A stretch of DNA of 64,000 bases, from assembly GCA_037046615.1 (NCBI GenBank), contig JBAOHD010000019.1, forward strand, positions 62,001 through 126,000, written 5' to 3'. A model generated the notes under the pieces. That model saw only the letters and a program-made list of their open reading frames with translations, ran no database searches and was not told where the DNA came from. Positions 58,953-64,000 of the stretch are shown piece after piece. The DNA is from Phosphoribacter sp037046615. GTDB taxonomy: Bacteria > Actinomycetota > Actinomycetes > Actinomycetales > Dermatophilaceae. A program made the position numbers and the translations under genes. Positions within the stretch are counted from its first letter, which is position 1. Each line of letters opens with the position of its first letter.

Positions 58953-60635
58953 CTACTTCTCGGCAGCGATGGAGCGGAACCGCTCCCCCGCCAGGGTCGC
59001 CTTGTTGTCCGCGTCGTAGAGGGAGGCTCCGGGTGACATGTCGTACTGAGTGAGCGAGAACCACGCCCAGCGTTCCACGTAGGAGAGTCCGTCCATCATC
59101 GACGCAGCGGCAGCCAGGAATTCGGCCTGTACCGACTGGGCTGGAACGATGTTGTCCTGCAAGTTCGCCGTCCAGCCGACGAGAGCGAACTCGGTGAGCC
59201 AGAGCGGCAGGCCGTAGCGCTGATGCACCGCCTGCAGGTACTGGCCCAGCTCATTGACTGCCGCATCGACAACGTTCTTGCTGCTCGTGAGCAGGGTCGG
59301 GCTCGAGTACCAGTGGAGGGGGATGAAGTCGACGTGGCCCTGCTGCTTGGCCAGGCCGGACATGAACGAGTCCAGCCAGCCGCCGGGGGCATGGCCACGA
59401 GTGGCGACCGCCGGAGCACCCAGCCTCAGCCCGGTCGCCTCCAGCTGTGGCCACGCCGACAGGGCTGCAGTGGGTGTCAGTGAGTTCGACTGCCAGACCT
59501 CATCCGGCTCGTTGAACGCCAGCAGCGTCGTCCCGTTGGCCTTGGCCTGCTGGAGCGCGGTCGGCGTCACGTCTCTCTTTCCCCAGATCATCGGGACGAA
59601 CTCGCAGCCCCCAGGAGTGGTGATCGAGTCATGGTGGGGTGCCCACGTGTAGTACCAAGACGTCCCCGAGTCGCGCAGCAGGGTGTTGACCTCCTTGGTG
59701 TACCAGGCACCGACTCCGGCGGCAGTTGGAGTCGACTCAGGGGTCGGGCCAGGCTCCGTGTCGACGGCGGCGATCGTCCGGAAGCGGGCGCCGGCCGGCG
59801 TGACGACGTTGTTGCCGTCATAGAGCGAGGCACCCTCCACCCCTGAGGACGGGGTGAGCGAGAACCAGCCCCACCGCTCGACGAAGGGCATGCCGGCCAT
59901 CATCGAGTTGGCAGCCGTGAGAAACTCGGCCTGCACTGACGGGTCCGCGACTTCATGTCCCCCACCCCACGCGATGAGACTGAACTCGGTGAGCCAGAGA
60001 GGCAGACCGAACCGGCCGTGCACGTGTTGAGCGACAACCTGGCTGACCATGTCGGGGTGTGTGGGCGTCACCGGAGCTGAGGATCGAGGCACTCGGATAC
60101 CAGTGGAGAGGAATGAAGTCCACCCTTCGTCCCTGGCTTGCCCGCCGGACATGAAGACATCGAGCCAGCCACCCTGCCTGTGCGCGTTGGCGGTCACGGC
60201 CGGGGCACCGAGCCTCAGTCCGGATCGCTCCAGCTGCGGCCACAGCGATAGGGCCGCGCTCGGCGAGAGGCTGGACTTCCCCTTCTTGTCCGGCTGGTGC
60301 AATCCGAGCAAGGTCCGGCCATGGGTGGTGGCGCTTTGCAGGTTGGCGGCGGTGACGTCCTGTCGCCCCAGGATCATGGGGACGAACTCGCATCCGGCAG
60401 GCGTGGTGATCCAGTCATGATGCGGAGCCCAGGTGTAGTACCACGAGGCTCCTGAGTCACCGAGGAGGAAGTCGACCCTGCTGCCGTACCAGGCCCCGAC
60501 ACCCGGGGACGGCCCGCTGGGCACGGCCGGGGCCGGTGCTGGTTGAGGATGGCTGTCCGGGGCACCCGCTGCTGCGGCACTGGAAAGGACGGTCAAAGAT
60601 AGGGCCCCGTTAAGAGCCTCGCGTCGGGATAGCAA
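58953..60635 (-). CDS. Secreted tandem GH128-like glycoside hydrolase
   Basis: A 560-residue exported protein with a twin-arginine-like signal (SRREALNGALSLTV). Two tandem copies of a glycosyl-hydrolase catalytic-core domain of the GH128 (Asl1-like) type lie at about 45-295 and 310-560. Both start GVGAWY and SWYYTWAPHHD. The second copy has the candidate acid/base in LAFNEPDEV and the nucleophile in LWLTEFAL. In the first copy the acid/base motif is LGLHQPDKK, without glutamate, although LWLTEFSL is kept. A local region near 60070-60130 reads better in another frame (VDFIPLHWYPSAS), so two compensating indels are likely. GH128 enzymes cut beta-1,3-glucans. The stop lies about 20 bases from the IS1380 end. 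Confidence 0.75.
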   Translation of the reverse strand: MLSRREALNGALSLTVLSSAAAAGAPDSHPQPAPAPAVPSGPSPGVGAWYGSRVDFLLGDSGASWYYTWAPHHDWITTPAGCEFVPMILGRQDVTAANLQSATTHGRTLLGLHQPDKKGKSSLSPSAALSLWPQLERSGLRLGAPAVTANAHRQGGWLDVFMSGGQARDEGWTSFLSTGIRVPRSSAPVTPTHPDMVSQVVAQHVHGRFGLPLWLTEFSLIAWGGGHEVADPSVQAEFLTAANSMMAGMPFVERWGWFSLTPSSGVEGASLYDGNNVVTPAGARFRTIAAVDTEPGPTPESTPTAAGVGAWYTKEVNTLLRDSGTSWYYTWAPHHDSITTPGGCEFVPMIWGKRDVTPTALQQAKANGTTLLAFNEPDEVWQSNSLTPTAALSAWPQLEATGLRLGAPAVATRGHAPGGWLDSFMSGLAKQQGHVDFIPLHWYSSPTLLTSSKNVVDAAVNELGQYLQAVHQRYGLPLWLTEFALVGWTANLQDNIVPAQSVQAEFLAAAASMMDGLSYVERWAWFSLTQYDMSPGASLYDADNKATLAGERFRSIAAEK

Positions 60636-60774
60636 GCCGTCCTCCGTCTGTCATTCCGAGCACCTTGTTGCGGGAATGAGGACGTTACCAGTGGGACTGC
60701 TGTGACAACGACGTAGGAAGGGGACCGAAATGCGGCCGATCTTGACAAGCCCATCACCCAGCGACACTGGGCGG

Positions 60775-61788
60775 CTATGCCGAGTAGCCACCAGGATTGG
60801 CTGCTATAAAGCGCCAGGAGTCCTCACACATGGCGGCCAGGTCGTATTGAGGGAACCACCCCCACGCCGACTTCACCGCACTGATGTCGGCGACCAGCCG
60901 GGGGACATCCCCCAGCCGGCGGTCGACCACCTGATAGGCGATCGGTCGCCCGGAAGCAGCCTCGAAAGCCGCGTGCAACTGAAGGACCGAGGTCCCCTCA
61001 CCTGTGCCGAGGTTGAAGAGCTGCATTCCGTTTGTGTCGTCAACGTGGTCCAGCGCGACCACGTGGCCCCGCGCGATGTCGACGACATGCACATAGTCGC
61101 GGATCGCGGTGCCGTCCGGGGTGGGGTAGTCGCCACCGAACACCTGGAGCTGCGTGCGGTGCCCCATCGCGACCTCCGCTAGGTACGGCACGACATTCCG
61201 GGGGACGCCCCGCGGCTGCTCACCGAGCCGGCCGCTGGGATGAGCACCAATGGGGTTGAAATACCGCAGGCTGACGGCACGCATACCGTCGAGGTAATGG
61301 CAGGCCTGTTCGATGAGCTGCTCACAGGCCAACTTGGACCAGGCATACGGGTTTGCGGGGGCGGACGGCGCGGTTTCATCCAACGTGACCGCACGTGTGT
61401 CGCCGTATATCGAACAGGACGATGAGAACACCACCCGGCCCACCCCGGCGCGATGGGCTGCCCGCAGCAGGGTCACCGTGCCCGTCACATTGGTGTGGAA
61501 ATACTCGAGCGGAATCTCGGTCGACTCCCCCACCGCCTTGCGGGCAGCGAAATGGATGATCGCGTCCACGTGATGGCGCGCGAGGACGGACTCCAGGAAG
61601 GCCGTATCCGTGATGCTGCCGACCTCGAGGATCGGACGGGTGCCGGTGATTTCCCCCACCCGGTCGACTGCCTCCACATACCCGGCCGAAAGATCGTCCA
61701 CGACGACCACGTCGTGGCCGCCGGCGATGAGTTCGACGCAGGTGTGGCTGCCGATGAAGCCCGCGCCACCTGTCACTAAGACGTGCAT
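60775..61788 (-). CDS. galE: UDP-glucose 4-epimerase
   Basis: A 337-residue extended SDR enzyme that interconverts UDP-glucose and UDP-galactose with bound NAD. The NAD motif TGGAGFIGSHT, the serine of FSSSCSIYGD, and the catalytic Tyr/Lys of NPYAWSKLACE are visible. The C-terminal signature RDYVHVVDIARGHVVAL is typical of GalE. ATG 61788 lies 37 bases after the stop of the glycosyltransferase gene, so the two are co-transcribed and GalE probably supplies sugar for it. Confidence 0.93.
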   Translation of the reverse strand: MHVLVTGGAGFIGSHTCVELIAGGHDVVVVDDLSAGYVEAVDRVGEITGTRPILEVGSITDTAFLESVLARHHVDAIIHFAARKAVGESTEIPLEYFHTNVTGTVTLLRAAHRAGVGRVVFSSSCSIYGDTRAVTLDETAPSAPANPYAWSKLACEQLIEQACHYLDGMRAVSLRYFNPIGAHPSGRLGEQPRGVPRNVVPYLAEVAMGHRTQLQVFGGDYPTPDGTAIRDYVHVVDIARGHVVALDHVDDTNGMQLFNLGTGEGTSVLQLHAAFEAASGRPIAYQVVDRRLGDVPRLVADISAVKSAWGWFPQYDLAAMCEDSWRFIAANPGGYSA

Positions 61789-61825
61789 ACGATTCCTATA
61801 CAGAAGAGTCGGTTCGTTTCCGGCG

Positions 61826-63727
61826 CTAACCGATGAGTCCCATGCCGGCCAGGAAGCTCCACAGTTCGAAGAGGTAGAGGACCGAGACCGTGACCACCCC
61901 GACGCCGACCAGGATCGACACCGAGAGCGGCACGCCGACCAGGCGCAGCGCGGGCAGTCGGCCCAGACCGGTGTTCCGTCGAGCCTCAGTCGCGTGCAGG
62001 ACGGTGACCGCCGTCGCGACGATCACTTGGGAGAGTGCCGTGAGCAGTGAGAGCCCGACGTAGCCTATGACGTCGGAGTTGTCGAGGCCCACCGCTGCGC
62101 TTCCCCCAAGAACGACGGCCACGACAAGGAAGGGAAGGATCAGCCGCACCGGCAACGGTTGCGGCCCGACCTGACCCTTGGGCGTCACCTTGAAGTCGAT
62201 CGTCCGCGGGACGATCGCCTCGTAGAACGCGGCAAGGACACCCAGGAGGATGAACGGCAGGCGAGTCCCCGCATACAGGCCCCGCTGCCAGCTGATGATT
62301 GGAGATCCGAGCGGTCTGATCAGGTTGTTGCGCCGGAGGAGGATCGCGATGACCAAGAGCCAGCCGCTCATGGTGACCCACAGCCCGAAGAACGTCAGGA
62401 TGTTGACCGACACCCACGGCGAGCCCGTCGCGCTCGCCACGGAGAACAGGGCGACTCCGCCGACGAACATGAGGCTGAGCAAGATGTTGAAGCCGGACTG
62501 GAAGACAAAGCGGAGGCCCAAAGCGGCAGGCAACCGCTTCCAGGTGCGCAACACGAGGTTCATCAGCGCCTTCGTGAGGCTTCGCGACCACTGGAACTCC
62601 TGGGTCACCATCGCTGCAAAGGTCGGCGGACCGTCACCGCGAGCGGCCGCTTCGATGGCGTATGCGCCGCGCCAGCCGGCCGTGTTCAGCAGATAGGAGG
62701 TTGTGAAGTCCTCGGCGAGCTCGGGCCCGACACCGCCGATCTGGGCGAGTGCCTGGGTGCGCACCGCGTAGTGCGAGCCGATGCATACAGGTGTGCCATC
62801 GGCATTCAGGCCGAGCTGCAGCGCACCGTGAAAGAACGCCTCTTCATACGGCCGACCGACGACCGCCCACGACTGCTCGCTGTTCGCATCGCACATGCTC
62901 GGCGCAGCGACATAGCCGATCGCAGGATCCCAGAAGGGCCGCACGACCTCTTCAAGGTAGTGCGGATCCGGAACGTGGTCTGCGTCGAGCTGAGAGACCA
63001 CGTCATACGCGGCATAGCCGTAGTGATCGTAGAAGTAGGCGAGATTCCCCTCCTTGCAGCGGCGACGACGCGGCCAGGTCAGCCGTTGGTACCCTTCGTG
63101 ACCTCGCCGAGTCGAAATCTTCACGTCCTTGCCCCGGCACCAGACGACGACCTCCTCGGTGGGATCCTCGTCGGCGAGCCAGACGTCGTACTCACCGGGG
63201 TACTCCTGTGCGAGCATCGCCTCCAGAGTGGTGCGGACCATCTCCCACGGCTCGGAGGGGGCCTTCGTAACGATCATGGCGACCCGGCAGTCGGGCACCG
63301 GCACATTGGGGTTGACCCGCCGCATCTGGTTGACGATGTACAGGAAGTAGGCCGGCAGCGCCATCACGATGGCGATCAGCAGCGAGTTGGCGATGAACCC
63401 CGGCCAGGACAACCGGTGGGCGGGGGAAGCCCACCACGCCAAGAAGACGGTCAACGTGGCGAGGAAGACCACGGTGAGCCCCGTGAGCGCTCGTTGGGAC
63501 TGCCGGGAGAGAGCCCGGACCAGCGCACGTCGTGCACCCGGACGGCGAGCAGGAAGCTCACCGAAGACCGGCCCCGAGGGACGTATGTCGACGACACAAC
63601 CGCCGGAGAGCCGGTTGAGGTAGTGGCGGAGGCCTTCGGGGTCTCGACGCGAGAGCCGCAGCGTCGTGGCCGGACTCTCCGAGCCTGCTTCAACCAGGAC
63701 GTCAGACAGCGGCTCTGAGGTCTTCAT
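61826..63727 (-). CDS. Cellulose synthase-like glycosyltransferase (GT2)
   Basis: A 633-residue membrane glycosyltransferase. Two helices lie near 80-130. The cytoplasmic GT2 domain has the first Asp region (WLADEDPTE), the DxD-type QLDADHVPD, the catalytic AEDFTTS, and the QEFQWSRS form of the QxxRW motif. At least six further helices follow, in the layout of BcsA-type synthases that extrude the polymer they make. The PilZ domain of cellulose synthases is not visible. ATG 63727 is preferred over 63772 because it gives a normal start. It overlaps the epimerase stop by 26 bases. The product is probably an exopolysaccharide; its sugar is unknown. Confidence 0.85.
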   Translation of the reverse strand: MKTSEPLSDVLVEAGSESPATTLRLSRRDPEGLRHYLNRLSGGCVVDIRPSGPVFGELPARRPGARRALVRALSRQSQRALTGLTVVFLATLTVFLAWWASPAHRLSWPGFIANSLLIAIVMALPAYFLYIVNQMRRVNPNVPVPDCRVAMIVTKAPSEPWEMVRTTLEAMLAQEYPGEYDVWLADEDPTEEVVVWCRGKDVKISTRRGHEGYQRLTWPRRRRCKEGNLAYFYDHYGYAAYDVVSQLDADHVPDPHYLEEVVRPFWDPAIGYVAAPSMCDANSEQSWAVVGRPYEEAFFHGALQLGLNADGTPVCIGSHYAVRTQALAQIGGVGPELAEDFTTSYLLNTAGWRGAYAIEAAARGDGPPTFAAMVTQEFQWSRSLTKALMNLVLRTWKRLPAALGLRFVFQSGFNILLSLMFVGGVALFSVASATGSPWVSVNILTFFGLWVTMSGWLLVIAILLRRNNLIRPLGSPIISWQRGLYAGTRLPFILLGVLAAFYEAIVPRTIDFKVTPKGQVGPQPLPVRLILPFLVVAVVLGGSAAVGLDNSDVIGYVGLSLLTALSQVIVATAVTVLHATEARRNTGLGRLPALRLVGVPLSVSILVGVGVVTVSVLYLFELWSFLAGMGLIG

Positions 63728-64000
63728 CAATCTCTGTGCGCCGAGTCCATTCCACCGTCTCGGACAGGCCATCGACGACGCCCACCTCGGGGGACCACCC
63801 TAGCTCGGTCCTCGCCCTGGTGATGTCCGGTCTGCGCCGCTTCGGGTCGTCCTCGGGGAGGTCACGCAGCTCGATAGTCGATGAGGAGCCGACCAGCGCG
63901 ATGACCAGCTCTGCGATCTCCAGGACAGTGAGCTCGTGAGGGTTGCCAAGATTCACCGGGCCGAACACGGCGGAGTCGACCATGCTGACGAAGCCACGCA
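63702..64000 (-). CDS. NAD-dependent nucleotide-sugar epimerase/decarboxylase, C-terminal part (partial)
   Basis: About 98 codons of the end of an extended SDR protein that enters from the right edge. The visible part reads GFVSMVDS, GPVNLGNPHELTVLEIAEL and then LPEDDPKRRRPDITRA, closely resembling UDP-glucuronate decarboxylase (UXS) and related dTDP-sugar enzymes. The NAD-binding domain and catalytic Tyr/Lys are outside the window. It is first in a coupled run with the glycosyltransferase and galE, so it probably supplies UDP-xylose or a similar donor. Confidence 0.75.
   Translation of the reverse strand, partial: RGFVSMVDSAVFGPVNLGNPHELTVLEIAELVIALVGSSSTIELRDLPEDDPKRRRPDITRARTELGWSPEVGVVDGLSETVEWTRRTEIDEDLRAAV

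Noticed and set aside
59953..60393. A separate gene in the other frame within the GH128-like gene
   Set aside because: Its one good stretch (VDFIPLHWYPSAS) matches the parent domain, so it marks a local frame error and not a new gene.

Overview
The window is high-GC actinobacterial chromosome, most like a member of the Intrasporangiaceae/Dermatophilaceae group of Micrococcales. This rests on the GC-rich codon use, frequent GTG starts, PknG/GlnH/GlnX signalling genes, a DUF5709 gene, and a secE-nusG-rplK-rplA-rplJ-rplL-rpoB-rpoC block with tRNA-Trp just upstream of secE. Species was not determined.

Layout. 0-4.8 kb: the end of an aminotransferase, a phosphatidylcholine-synthase-like gene, a membrane flippase-like protein and a decayed DUF222/HNH gene. 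4.8-17.9 kb (minus strand): a tightly packed operon of about ten genes. In transcription order it encodes TelA, an XpaC-like protein, an AAA ATPase with its N-terminal partner domain, GlnX, GlnH, an unrecognised helical protein, the kinase PknG, a PP2C phosphatase, a VWA protein and an FHA protein. The known PknG-GlnH-GlnX amino-acid-sensing unit is thus joined to the VWA/phosphatase/kinase and TelA modules seen in tellurite-type (Ter) stress systems. I regard this as the most interesting system in the window. 18-28 kb: tRNA-Thr, tRNA-Met, rpmG, a 29-codon ORF with its own promoter and terminator, two MaoC-type dehydratase genes, murB, and metabolic genes. 27-47 kb: the secE-to-rpoC block, interrupted by ahpC-ahpF-oxyR and by glcD-glcF. 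47-50 kb: ppdK. 50-59 kb: an accessory surface-protein island (LPxAG-anchored adhesin and a pilus backbone) bounded by an IS256 and an IS1380 element; the IS1380 copy cuts the pilin. 59-64 kb: a secreted tandem GH128-like protein, galE, a cellulose-synthase-like glycosyltransferase and a nucleotide-sugar epimerase, forming an envelope or exopolysaccharide locus.

Two genome-scale signals stand out. First, the 8-mer GTATGCCG/CGGCATAC occurs about 62 times by eye, where two or three would be expected at about 70% GC. It lies in all reading frames, often as inverted pairs in intergenic hairpins, and is nearly absent from the accessory regions. It behaves like a DNA-uptake-type or other genome-marking repeat. 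Second, many conserved genes, especially rpoB, rpoC, ppdK and the adhesin, are broken by single-base insertions that can mostly be placed at codon boundaries. Essential genes cannot really be broken this way, so these are best read as consensus errors. I give such genes their full extents.
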